Assembly (NCBI GenBank): GCA_964433495.1
Contig: CAYSRC010000029.1
Coordinates: forward strand, 1-30,105
Origin: CAYSRC01 sp964433495
GTDB lineage: Bacteria > Bacillota > Clostridia > Oscillospirales > Ruminococcaceae
Direction of reading: 5' to 3'
DNA: 30,105 bases
Part shown: one piece after another, positions 1 through 7,745 of the stretch
Layout of the letters: each line of letters begins with the position of its first letter
Position numbering within the stretch: position 1 is the first letter of the stretch
The notes under the pieces: generated by a model
What the model saw: only the letters and a program-made list of their open reading frames with translations
The model's database searches: none
Told to the model about the DNA's origin: nothing
Translations under genes and position numbers: made by a program

Positions 1-580
<580 letters not shown>

Positions 581-797
581 ATCCTCATATATATTCCCCT
601 CGCCCTCCGCCTCTCGGCTTCAAGCTTCGGGGTATACATGCTCTCGCTCAAGATCTCACCATCTCTGGCGTCTCTCTTGCTCAAAATTACTTCCGATCCG
701 CTGCCTCTCGACAGCGAACCCTAAAGGTCCTTCAAGCTGCAATATTGTTTAATTTTCAAGGTCCGTACCGTTGCCGCGCTTGCGGAACGTGAGATTT
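581..797 (-). other. Pre-16S rRNA leader
   Basis: Transcribed leader between the rrn promoter and the mature 16S 5' end. On the minus strand it carries an ACCTTGAAAATTAAACAATA stretch, resembling the leader sequences common ahead of Firmicutes rRNA genes. It also has a purine-rich segment just before the 16S start that could pair with the 3' flank during RNase III processing; that partner is outside the window. Long open frames across this stretch are not credible as genes. Confidence 0.7.
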
Positions 798-826
798 ATT
801 ATATCAGCGATTTCGGGGCTTGTCAA
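798..826 (-). promoter_or_regulatory. rrn operon promoter
   Basis: Consensus sigma-A promoter on the minus strand: -35 TTGACA (complement at 821-826), exactly 17 bp spacer, -10 TATAAT (complement at 798-803). Upstream (827-870) is a run of A and T tracts resembling an UP element, with a second TTGTCA-like box around 853. This is the architecture expected of a strong rRNA promoter. The remaining bases to 1,010 hold nothing else I can support. Confidence 0.9.
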
Positions 827-1010
827 CACCTTTTTTTCGTTTTTTTAAGTTTTTTGACAAAATATTTTGAGAGCGCCCTCCCGCCCCCGAAACAGTACCG
901 TGTGCGCCCTTTTTCGCAATATCCCCGCGCGGGCTCTGCGCCGCGCACCGCCCCGCTGCGGCAGTGTATTTTTTTTGCGGTACGGCGGCATCCGAGCGAC
1001 TCCCCGGCGG

Positions 1011-1403
1011 TCAGCCGATTACGCTCACGACCACCCGCCTTGTGCGTGGGCCGTCGAACTCGCACAGATAGATCCCCTGCCAGCGGCCGAGCATCAGCGC
1101 ACCGCCGTCGACGGGAACCGACGCCGAGCTGCCGACCGCACTCGCCTTGAGGTGCGCGGTGGTGTTGCCCTCAAAGTGCCGGTAATCCGCCCGCTCGGGG
1201 TATGCCGCCCTGAGCCCGACGAGCATGTCGCGCACGACGTCGGGGTCGGCGTTCTCGTTGATGGTTATCCCCGCCGTGGTGTGCGGGCAGAACACGGTGC
1301 ACAGCCCGTCGGACACCCCGCTCTGCCGCACGCACTCGGCGACCTTGTGCGTGATGTTTTTAAACTCTTCGTCTTTTGTCTCGATGCTCAAAACAAAGTT
1401 CAT
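1011..1403 (-). CDS. YjbQ/UPF0047 family protein
   Basis: 130-residue protein of the secondary thiamine-phosphate synthase enzyme (YjbQ, UPF0047) family, small beta-fold proteins that usually form trimers; E. coli YjbQ has weak thiamine phosphate synthase activity, but the physiological role is not settled. Visible family signatures are HTTAGITINENADPDV near residues 41-56, the HFEGNTTAHLKAS segment near 78-90 and LGRWQGIYLCEFDGPR near the C-terminus, including the conserved histidines. The length is normal for the family. The ATG start is preceded by a GGGGAGAG ribosome binding site. The gene stands alone between the rRNA promoter region and a GNAT gene. A possible -10 box (TATAAT) lies near 1455, without a clear -35. 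Confidence 0.9.
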   Translation of the reverse strand: MNFVLSIETKDEEFKNITHKVAECVRQSGVSDGLCTVFCPHTTAGITINENADPDVVRDMLVGLRAAYPERADYRHFEGNTTAHLKASAVGSSASVPVDGGALMLGRWQGIYLCEFDGPRTRRVVVSVIG

Positions 1404-1631
1404 TTCGCTCTCCCCATCCTCCGCCGCAAACCGACAAATTATTATGTATTTATATTATAATACGGGATACCGCCGTCCCCCGCTGCGCTCTTTTGTGCAG
1501 CACCGCCCCCGCCGCGGACGGCGCTTGAACCGACGGGCACTTGCCGAGCCGATACGCGGCACTCGAAAAAACCGCAACAAGCCGCGCCCGCCGGCCGTGC
1601 GGCGCTTTGCGCGCCGTTTTGTCCGCGCCGC

Positions 1632-2165
1632 TCATTCGGGCGCCGACCTTCTCCGCGTTTTCACATAGTCCTCCCGCGTCAGCTCAAACGAGCGAAGGTC
1701 GCAGGCATTTCCGAGGTTGTCGAAAACTGCGCCGACGGCGACCTCCGTCTGCCTCATCCCGAGCTTTTTTGCAAGCCCCGCCGATCTGACGGGTTCCGCG
1801 GTTTCCGCCACGATTTTATCTGCGGACGCTTCGCCGAACGCACAGTCTATCACCGCGCGGCATCCCTCGAACGCGAACCCCATACCCCAAAACCTTCTGT
1901 TGAAAAACCAGCCGAGCTCGTAAACCCCCTCGCCGAGCGGGCTCCACAGGATATAGCCGATCACCTTTTCGCTGCTCTTTAATACCGCGGCGAGAGCGGC
2001 GTTTTCGGCAATGCAGAAGCTCCGCAGAAAGGCATCGGTCTTTTTAGCGGAATAGGGCGGTTCGCAAAACCGCATGGTCTCGGCGTCGCCCAATATCTCG
2101 AACAGATCGCCGCTGTCGCTCTCCTTAAACGGCCTTATCTCGAGCCGTTCCGTCCGTATCCGCAC
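1632..2165 (-). CDS. GNAT N-acetyltransferase, RimJ/RimL-like
   Basis: 177-residue acetyltransferase of the GNAT superfamily, acetyltransf_3/RimJ-RimL type, which transfers acetyl from acetyl-CoA to an amine; the substrate cannot be read from sequence. It opens with the typical IRTERLEIRPFKESD strand. ELGWFFNRRFWGMGFAFEG carries the strand-4/helix region, with GMGFAFEG in place of the classical Q/R-x-x-G-x-G/A loop. A longer frame reaches 2279, but the GTG at 2165 is preferred because GGAGG lies six bases upstream and the conserved domain begins right after it. The 490 bases upstream contain only the terminator of the spoIIA operon. A monocistronic unit is likely. Confidence 0.85.
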   Translation of the reverse strand: MRIRTERLEIRPFKESDSGDLFEILGDAETMRFCEPPYSAKKTDAFLRSFCIAENAALAAVLKSSEKVIGYILWSPLGEGVYELGWFFNRRFWGMGFAFEGCRAVIDCAFGEASADKIVAETAEPVRSAGLAKKLGMRQTEVAVGAVFDNLGNACDLRSFELTREDYVKTRRRSAPE

Positions 2166-2586
2166 ACAGCACCTCCAAAAATCCGCCCTGTCGAGCGTTC
2201 GCGCGCGTTCAATCGAGCCGCCGATTTTGCGCGGCGGACGCCAAAACCGAGAGCATCCCGCACCGCATCCGGCCCCCATTCGGCGGAGGACGGCGCGCCG
2301 TCACCCCCGCAGCGAAAAACAAGGCAGTATCATCACAAGCCCATTTTACCACAGCCGTGCGCGCACTTCAAATCCGACAGACACCGGCAATCTCCCGGCG
2401 CGCAGGCGACGCGGGGTTTACCCTATACTCAAAGACAGGACTTCCCTTCGCTGCGTCGGGACGTTTATCAGCGCCCGGCGGGGAAGCAGACGGCAAAGAG
2501 GGATGTCCCCGCCGCCGGGCGTGCGCTCCGCTCGCCCTTTTGCGGCCGGTCAATCCGCCCGGCACGACAGGCCCCTGCCCCTTATA

Positions 2587-2620
2587 AAACAAAACGGCGC
2601 CCCGCCGCGGGGCAGAGCCG
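2587..2620 (-). terminator. Intrinsic terminator of the spoIIA operon
   Basis: On the minus strand CGGC-TCT-GCCCCG-CGG-CGGGGC-GCCG forms a two-part GC stem followed by TTTTGTTTTA. It lies 36 bases beyond the sigF stop codon. The rest of the gap 2166-2586 shows no gene or repeat I can support. Confidence 0.8.
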
Positions 2621-2655
2621 TCAAGCAAGGCTCTCCCCCCGGCGGGGCGCGCTGT

Positions 2656-3342
2656 TCACCCGATGATCCTTCTCAGCTTCTCGATTATCTTGCGCTCCTG
2701 ACGCGAGATCCGCACCTGCGTCGTCCCCAAAACCTCGGCCGTCGCCGCCTGGGTGCGCCCCCTGCAAAACCGCTCCTTCAAGATCATTCTCTCGTCGTCG
2801 TCGAGCAGCCGCAGCGCCGCTTGCAGCGAGATCTGCTCGGTTATCAGCTCCTCCTCCGAGTCGACGGGCAGGTCCCACTGCCCGCCCTCCCCCTCGTCGG
2901 CGGCGCAGGTGAGCGACACCGCGGGCTGCGCCGCGCACATCGCCTCGACAAGCAGCTCCTCCTCGCAGCCGAGGGCCTCGGCGAGCTCGGACATCACCGG
3001 CTCCGCGCCCGTCCGCTTGACGATCTCATCCGACATCCTCTTCGCCTTGAGCGAGAGCTCCTTGAGGCGGCGGGAGACCTTTAGGGTACCGCCGTCCCGG
3101 AAGAGCTTTTTTATCTCGCCGAGGATGACGGGCACGGCGTAGGTGGAAAACCGCAGCCCCCGCTCGCGCTCAAAGCCGTCGTACGCCTTTATCATGCCGA
3201 GGCAGCCCGCCTGAAAGAGGTCGTCGTACTCGATGCCCCTGCCCCTGAAGCGCGCGGCGCACGAGTGCACAAGCCCGAGGTTTTGGGCGATAAACTCGTC
3301 GCGCTCGGTTGTTTCGGGGCACTTGACATTCCCCGCGCTCAT
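2656..3342 (-). CDS. sigF: RNA polymerase sporulation sigma factor SigF
   Basis: 228-residue sigma-70 family factor, the forespore-specific sigma-F (SpoIIAC) that starts compartment-specific transcription after asymmetric division. Region 2 occupies about residues 12-80 (IEYDDLFQAGCLGMIKAYDGFE, then RFSTYAVPVILGEIKKLFRD), region 3 about 90-150, and region 4 with its helix-turn-helix about 165-225 (ATAEVLGTTQVRISRQERKI). The ATG at 3342 overlaps the spoIIAB stop as ATGA, indicating translational coupling; a longer frame to 3519 lies inside spoIIAB and is rejected. The gene order spoIIAA-spoIIAB-sigF separates it from sigma-G and sigma-B. Activity is expected to be held by SpoIIAB and released by SpoIIAA. 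Confidence 0.95.
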   Translation of the reverse strand: MSAGNVKCPETTERDEFIAQNLGLVHSCAARFRGRGIEYDDLFQAGCLGMIKAYDGFERERGLRFSTYAVPVILGEIKKLFRDGGTLKVSRRLKELSLKAKRMSDEIVKRTGAEPVMSELAEALGCEEELLVEAMCAAQPAVSLTCAADEGEGGQWDLPVDSEEELITEQISLQAALRLLDDDERMILKERFCRGRTQAATAEVLGTTQVRISRQERKIIEKLRRIIG

Positions 3343-3773
3343 CTTCTGCGGGATATCCTCTTGCCCATCACGACGGTCGTGCCGCGGCCCACGGTCGAGC
3401 GCACGCGCAGCGTGTCGCAAAAGCTCTGCATGATCGAAAACCCAAGGCCCGAGCGCTCGCCCTGCGGCGCGGTGGTGAACTCGGGCGTCATGGCTTTCTC
3501 GATGTCCCCGATGCCGCACCCCCTGTCCCTGACCGTCACATAGACACTGTCGTCGATGATCCGCGCGGTTATGTAAACCGTGCCGATGCGGTCGGCGTAG
3601 GCGTGCACAATGCAGTTGGTGACCGCCTCACTCACCGCCGTCTTGATGTCGGACAGCTCGTCAAGCGTCGGGTCGAGCTGCGAGGCGAACGCCGAAACCG
3701 CCGTCCGCGCAAACGCCTCGTTGCACGACCTTGAGGGAAACTCGAGCCTCATGCTGTTTTTTACATCCTTCAT
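3339..3773 (-). CDS. spoIIAB: Anti-sigma-F factor / serine kinase SpoIIAB
   Basis: 144-residue GHKL-fold kinase that binds sigma-F and phosphorylates SpoIIAA. The N-box is DIKTAVSEAVTNCIVHAY (about residues 43-60), the G1 box RDRGCGIGD follows near 82-90, and the G2/ATP lid GERSGLGFSIMQSF is near 105-118. Length and the start MKDVKNSMRLEFPS match the family (B. subtilis begins MKNEMHLEF). The stop overlaps the sigF start by the ATGA quartet. It starts 85 bases after spoIIAA, a larger gap than is usual in this operon, and that gap holds a 14-codon open frame described separately. Confidence 0.96.
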   Translation of the reverse strand: MKDVKNSMRLEFPSRSCNEAFARTAVSAFASQLDPTLDELSDIKTAVSEAVTNCIVHAYADRIGTVYITARIIDDSVYVTVRDRGCGIGDIEKAMTPEFTTAPQGERSGLGFSIMQSFCDTLRVRSTVGRGTTVVMGKRISRRR

Positions 3774-3858
3774 CTTCTGTTCTCCCGTCGTTTATTTTGT
3801 GGTCAATGTTTTGCCGCAGGCGCCGCACATGCGCACCCTCAGCGCGCCGCGGCGCCGC

Positions 3859-4173
3859 TCAGGCGTTCTCAATCTTTACAATCCGCGTTATGCCCGACAG
3901 CTCGGCTATCTTGCGGCAGCGCGGCCGCATCGCCCGCACGACGAGCTCGCCGCCGTGCTCGGCCATCTTTTTGCAGCGCCCCATGATGAGACCGATGCCC
4001 GAGCTGTCCATAAAATCCACCGCGTCAAAGTCGAGCACAAGCCGCGCGGGGAGATATTCGCCGATCAGCCGGTCGATGTCGGCCCGCAGACCGCTTGCCG
4101 AGTGGTGGTCGATGTCGCACTGTATATAAACCGTGAGCACGTCGCCCTCGCATTTTGAGGTTATCTCTTTCAT
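3859..4173 (-). CDS. spoIIAA: Anti-sigma-F factor antagonist SpoIIAA
   Basis: 104-residue STAS-domain protein. In its unphosphorylated form it pulls SpoIIAB off sigma-F; SpoIIAB inactivates it by phosphorylation and SpoIIE reactivates it. The phosphorylation loop is FMDSSGIGLIMGR, with the acceptor serine corresponding to Ser57 here (Ser58 in B. subtilis). IDHHSASGLR near residues 21-30 also matches the family. The ATG at 4173 is chosen over an upstream in-frame ATG at 4251 because GGAGG sits just before it and the STAS fold begins there. A terminator-like hairpin sits immediately upstream of the ribosome binding site. No sigma-H promoter could be recognised. Confidence 0.95.
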   Translation of the reverse strand: MKEITSKCEGDVLTVYIQCDIDHHSASGLRADIDRLIGEYLPARLVLDFDAVDFMDSSGIGLIMGRCKKMAEHGGELVVRAMRPRCRKIAELSGITRIVKIENA

Positions 4174-4192
4174 CCCCTGCACCTCCGTGTAA

Positions 4193-4231
4193 TAAAAAAA
4201 AGTCCGCCGTCCTTTGTTAAGGATAGCGGAC
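4193..4231 (-). terminator. Terminator-like hairpin between traX-like gene and spoIIAA
   Basis: On the minus strand GTCCGC-TATCCTT-AACA-AAGGACG-GCGGAC forms an interrupted stem followed directly by TTTTTTT. It could end the upstream TraX-family transcript or act as an attenuator for spoIIA. Only about seven bases separate the U-tract from the spoIIAA Shine-Dalgarno, so any transcript begun upstream must cross it. Confidence 0.7.
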
Positions 4232-4313
4232 ATGCCGTAAATTTTTTGCAAAACGCTGTCGAACCGAGCTTTGAGGCCGCCGTTTGTCCCGGGGCCCGGA
4301 AATAAGCGGGGAG

Positions 4314-4589
4314 GAAAGACAAACCCTGCCGAAACTGCCGAAACGACGAGATGCGCGGGGTACGCCCTCGAGCCGTCTCCCTCGGCGCGGCCTTTAACCG
4401 AAGGCCCCCTTCAGAAAAACCGCGGTTGAAAGACAAGCCCTGCCGAAACTGCCGAAACGACGAGATGCGCGGGGTACGCCCTCGAGCCGTCTCCCTCGGC
4501 GCGGCCTTTAACCGAAGGCCCCCTTCAGAAAAACCGGGGTTGAAAGACAAACCTTGCCAAAATCGCCAAAACGACGAGATGCGCGGGGT
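4314..4589 (-). repeat. 114-bp tandem repeat carrying the traX-like 3' end
   Basis: Two complete 114-bp units (4314-4427 and 4428-4541) differ at only about two positions and are followed by a third partial unit (4542-4589) that is the real end of the TraX-family gene. Each unit holds 48 bp that encode, on the minus strand, a version of the TraX tail (YPAHLVV conserved, then SAVSAG in the extra copies against LAILAR in the gene) plus 66 bp of downstream sequence with a GGCCTT-cggtta-AAGGCC hairpin. The period is 38 codons, so the frame is kept. This is a tandem duplication of a gene end, not a CRISPR. Confidence 0.9.
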
Positions 4590-5250
4590 AAAAGACATAG
4601 AAAAAATATCTCGGATACCTTCCCCTCTCGCCGTTGTAAAGGCAGGCCGCCAACACAAGCGCCGGGATCGTCCCGAACTGAAACAGGCGGTGAGCCTCAC
4701 CGCCCGGCAGCGCCATAAAGCACGCCGCGGCTGCGGCGAGCAGACAGTTTATCGATGTCGCAAGCGCGCGGCGCTCGTGCAGCAGGCCGAACACCAAAAC
4801 CCACAAAACGCCGACGGCGGACCAGTCGCAGCAAAACGACAAAAAAACGCACAGGCCCGCAAACAGCGCCCTGCGCGCCGGGTGAACCGAGCCGTCGTCG
4901 CACACCGCGAGCGCCGCGACCCCCAAAAACAGGGTGGCTATCATGCTCGTCATCCCGCACCAAAACGTCGAAAAGTCGAGCGTCTCAAACCAGGTGAATG
5001 GCAGGTGCGACACCGCCGCAAACACCGCGAGCCGAAAGAGGTACCGTTTGACATCCCTTGTGCGGCGGTACCCCTCGGCCGCCAAAAAGCACATGATGGG
5101 CGCAGTAAAACGGCCGAAAAAGTGCATGACAAACCCCGCCGCCGTCACGCTCGGGAACCACAGCCAGGCGGCATGGTCGGCGACCATGCACACGACGGCG
5201 ATGTACTTGAGAGCCGCGCCCGACAGCCCCGCTTTATAACTCTTCTCCAT
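4525..5250 (-). CDS. TraX family membrane protein
   Basis: 241-residue integral membrane protein of the TraX family. The F-plasmid founder acetylates pilin, but chromosomal Firmicutes members have no established substrate and are thought to be membrane acyltransferase-like proteins. Several hydrophobic segments span the protein, beginning ALKYIAVVCMVADHAAWLW, followed by the family pattern GRFTAPIMCFLAAEGYRRTRD and RLAVFAAVSHLPF, and near the end FYVFYPAHLVVLAILARF. The ATG at 5250 follows a GGAAG ribosome binding site and is preferred over an in-frame start at 5271. No conjugation genes are nearby. Its last 48 coding bases belong to the 114-bp tandem array. Confidence 0.85.
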   Translation of the reverse strand: MEKSYKAGLSGAALKYIAVVCMVADHAAWLWFPSVTAAGFVMHFFGRFTAPIMCFLAAEGYRRTRDVKRYLFRLAVFAAVSHLPFTWFETLDFSTFWCGMTSMIATLFLGVAALAVCDDGSVHPARRALFAGLCVFLSFCCDWSAVGVLWVLVFGLLHERRALATSINCLLAAAAACFMALPGGEAHRLFQFGTIPALVLAACLYNGERGRYPRYFFYVFYPAHLVVLAILARFVFQPRFF

Positions 5251-5503
5251 AGCTTCCTTTCCGCCCCGCAAAACAGCTCAAAGGGCCCACGCCGTGCAGG
5301 GGCCTCGGGACATATCTGTCCGAAACACGGGCGGGCCCGGCCGCGGTGGTGTGCAAAACCGTTCTTTCTTCATAAACAGGCCGCCCCGCATTTTGCCCGC
5401 CGCGCGCGCATATGGATTATATAAGCGCCGCAGTCGCCGCGAGGGCGGGTCAAACCGCATTTGCGGGCGGCGCGCCACAACTATGCAAAAGAGGGGGCAT
5501 TTC

Positions 5504-5878
5504 ATGCGCTGTCCCGTATGCGGCAGGGCCCTTGCAGTCGCCGCTGAGTTCATCGAAGCGCGCACCGAGGACGAGATCACCTCGGTGTATTCCGCGCTCG
5601 ACCTCATGTGCACCAACCCGTCCTGCCCCAACGGTCGGCTCGGGCTGCCCGTGAAGAGGGTGCGCCGCCCGCTCCTTCCCGAGCGCGGACGCTTCGGCAG
5701 CGTGAGCTGCTGCGGCATCCCCCTGCTCTATCTAAACGACGAGGGCTACACCGTCCCGGGCGGGGTCGCCCACCGCCGCTCGGGGCGGCAGCTCGCCCTC
5801 ACCTGCCCGCAGTGCGGCAAAAGGTATCTCGTCGACGTCGCGGGCAAGACCGACCGCACCCCTTCGGGGGCGCGATAG
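5504..5878 (+). CDS. Zinc-ribbon protein of unknown function
   Basis: 124-residue protein that I do not recognise as a named family. It has four cysteine groups: C3-x2-C6 (CPVC), C36/C41 (CTNPSC), C69-C70 (adjacent) and C101-x2-C104 (CPQC), a layout that could hold two zinc ions in interleaved or treble-clef ribbons. The C-terminal tail is basic and looks disordered. It has no membrane segment or signal peptide. ATG at 5504 is preceded by AGAGGGGG at good spacing, which rules out the longer frame from 5294. It is transcribed alone, convergent with the peptidase gene, with a perfect hairpin between them. Base composition matches the neighbours. DNA or RNA binding is possible, but that is inference only. 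Confidence 0.7.
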   Translation: MRCPVCGRALAVAAEFIEARTEDEITSVYSALDLMCTNPSCPNGRLGLPVKRVRRPLLPERGRFGSVSCCGIPLLYLNDEGYTVPGGVAHRRSGRQLALTCPQCGKRYLVDVAGKTDRTPSGAR

Positions 5879-5945
5879 CGGCGCTGCCTCTGCAAACACC
5901 CGCCGAAAAGCGGGCCTCATCGCGGGGAACGGGTAACAAATGCAC

Positions 5946-5975
5946 TTCCCCGCCGCACCTCGGCACGGCGGGGAA
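5946..5975. terminator. Hairpin between convergent genes
   Basis: Perfect 10-bp stem TTCCCCGCCG / CGGCGGGGAA with a 10-base loop, between the zinc-ribbon gene (plus) and the M3 peptidase gene (minus). T-rich tracts are weak on both sides, so it may act as a bidirectional terminator or as a transcript-end stabiliser. Confidence 0.55.
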
Positions 5976-6047
5976 ATCGATCTTTGCTCGGGCAGTTTAA
6001 GCACCGCGCTGCCGCGCGAAGGGCGGCGTAGCGACAGGCTGTTTGCA

Positions 6048-7745
6048 TCAACCGTTGAACGGGCTCGCCTCTATCTCGGCGATCACGTGGCCGACGGCCT
6101 TTTCGACCGTGCCCTGCTCAAAGGGGTTGGAGAGGCCCGCAAACTCGAGCGTCTCAAAGTATCCGCGGCTGCCGCCCGAGCGGCAGAGGTTGAGGTACCC
6201 CTCCCACGCGGTCTTGAAGTCCTTTTTCATCATGCCGTAATACTCAAACGCGCCGATCTGCGCGAGCGCGTAGTCGATATAGTAGAACGGGTAGAGGAAG
6301 ATGTGCTGCTTCTGCATCCAGAACCCGCCCGACGACATGTACTCTTCGCCGTCGTAGTCGCGCCAGGGCAGGTAGGTCTGCTCGATGTCCTTCCAAACGC
6401 CGCGGCGCTCGTCCGCCGACATCGACGGGTTTTCGAACACCCGGTGCTGGAACTCGTCGACCGACACGAGATAGGGGATCGTCATAAGGGCGTTCGCAAG
6501 GTGCGACCAGCGGTAGCGGTCGGCGTCGCCGCCGAAAAACTTCTCCATCCACGGATAGGTGAAGTGCTCCATCGACATCGAGTGGATCTCGTTTATCTCG
6601 CTCGTCGAAAACGCCATCGTCGCAAGGGGCAGGCTGCGCGCCGCGGTGTAGCCTTCAAACGCGTGCCCGGCCTCGTGGGTCAGGACGTCGACGTCGGCCG
6701 AGGTTCCGTTGAAGTTGCTGAAGATGAACGGCGCGCGGTAGTCGGCGAGCGCGGTGCAGTATCCGCCGGGGCGCTTGCCGGGGCGGGAGACGAGGTCGAA
6801 CAGCTGATACCTGACCATGAAGTCGAAAAACTCACCCGTCTCGGGCGACAGCTCGCGGTACATCTGCTGCGCAGAGGCGACCAGCTCCTCTGGGGCGCCG
6901 TGGGGCGTGGGGTTGCCCTCGCTGAACATAAAGCTCTCGTCATAGTACCGCAGCTTGTCGACGCCGATGCGCTTTGCCTGCTTTTTGCGTATGCGCGCGC
7001 ACGCGGGCACGATGACCTCCCGCACCGCGCGGCGGAAGCACTCGACCTCGGCGGGGCCGTAGTCAAACCTGTCCTTTCGCATGTACGCAAGGGTGATGAA
7101 GCTGTCAAGGCCGAGCTTTTCGGCCATCCGGCACCGCACCTTGATCATGCGGTCGTATATGTCGTCGAGCTGCGGCGCGACATCCCCGTATATCCCGGCC
7201 CATGCCGAAAAGGCATCCTTTCTCGTCTGCCTGTCGGGGTCCTCCATGTGCTTGAGCAGGCCGTAAAAGTTGCACTCCTCGCCCCTGAACACCGTCTTGC
7301 AGGCGGACGACACCCGCTGGTACTCGCGCTTGAGGCTGTCCTCCTCGATGAGGTCGGGGATGATCGCGACATCCTGCCGGCGCATCTCGTTCTCGGCGAG
7401 CCTGAACAGCTGCTTGCCGAACGCCTTTTCGAGCTCGCCTCTCCATCCGCTCTCGAGCAGGGCCCTGTTCCAGCGCAGATTTATCTCGGTGAGGCCGGGC
7501 AGAGCCTTGCCGAAAAACGCCATCTCGGCGTCGTAAAAGGCGTCGGTTGTGTCGACGGTGTTGCGCACGCTCGCTATCTGCATCGCCGTCATGAGGTGAC
7601 ACTGTATGTCGGTGAATTTCAAAAACAGCTCCTTCGCCTCGTCGGCGCTGCCGGCCTTTTCAAAGCTGTCGATGACGGTGGAAAACTCCTCCTTCACCCC
7701 GTCGATGTCGGGCCGTTTGTACTCGAGCTCACTGAACTTCTTCAA
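6048..7745 (-). CDS. M3 family oligoendopeptidase (PepF-like)
   Basis: 565-residue cytosolic zinc metallopeptidase of family M3 that cleaves short peptides, probably in peptide turnover. The zinc site HEAGH lies at about residues 357-361, and the third ligand glutamate is in EIHSMSME about 25 residues later, giving the standard HExxH(x)nE arrangement. The C-terminal segment MQKQHIFLYPFYYIDYALAQIGAFEYY is typical of clostridial M3 peptidases, and the length is normal. I place the start at a TTG (7745), giving MKKFSELEYKRPD, because AAAGGAG lies about nine bases upstream and no ATG fits; an open frame continues to 7823 without a binding site. No signal peptide. The gene appears monocistronic. 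Confidence 0.92.
   Translation of the reverse strand: MKKFSELEYKRPDIDGVKEEFSTVIDSFEKAGSADEAKELFLKFTDIQCHLMTAMQIASVRNTVDTTDAFYDAEMAFFGKALPGLTEINLRWNRALLESGWRGELEKAFGKQLFRLAENEMRRQDVAIIPDLIEEDSLKREYQRVSSACKTVFRGEECNFYGLLKHMEDPDRQTRKDAFSAWAGIYGDVAPQLDDIYDRMIKVRCRMAEKLGLDSFITLAYMRKDRFDYGPAEVECFRRAVREVIVPACARIRKKQAKRIGVDKLRYYDESFMFSEGNPTPHGAPEELVASAQQMYRELSPETGEFFDFMVRYQLFDLVSRPGKRPGGYCTALADYRAPFIFSNFNGTSADVDVLTHEAGHAFEGYTAARSLPLATMAFSTSEINEIHSMSMEHFTYPWMEKFFGGDADRYRWSHLANALMTIPYLVSVDEFQHRVFENPSMSADERRGVWKDIEQTYLPWRDYDGEEYMSSGGFWMQKQHIFLYPFYYIDYALAQIGAFEYYGMMKKDFKTAWEGYLNLCRSGGSRGYFETLEFAGLSNPFEQGTVEKAVGHVIAEIEASPFNG

Noticed and set aside
4314..4589. CRISPR array
   Set aside because: The repeats are contiguous, with no spacers, have a 114-bp period and derive from a gene end; no cas genes are present.
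4525..5250. TraX homology as a sign of a conjugative element
   Set aside because: No relaxase, type IV secretion, integrase or replication gene is nearby; chromosomal TraX-family proteins are common in Firmicutes.
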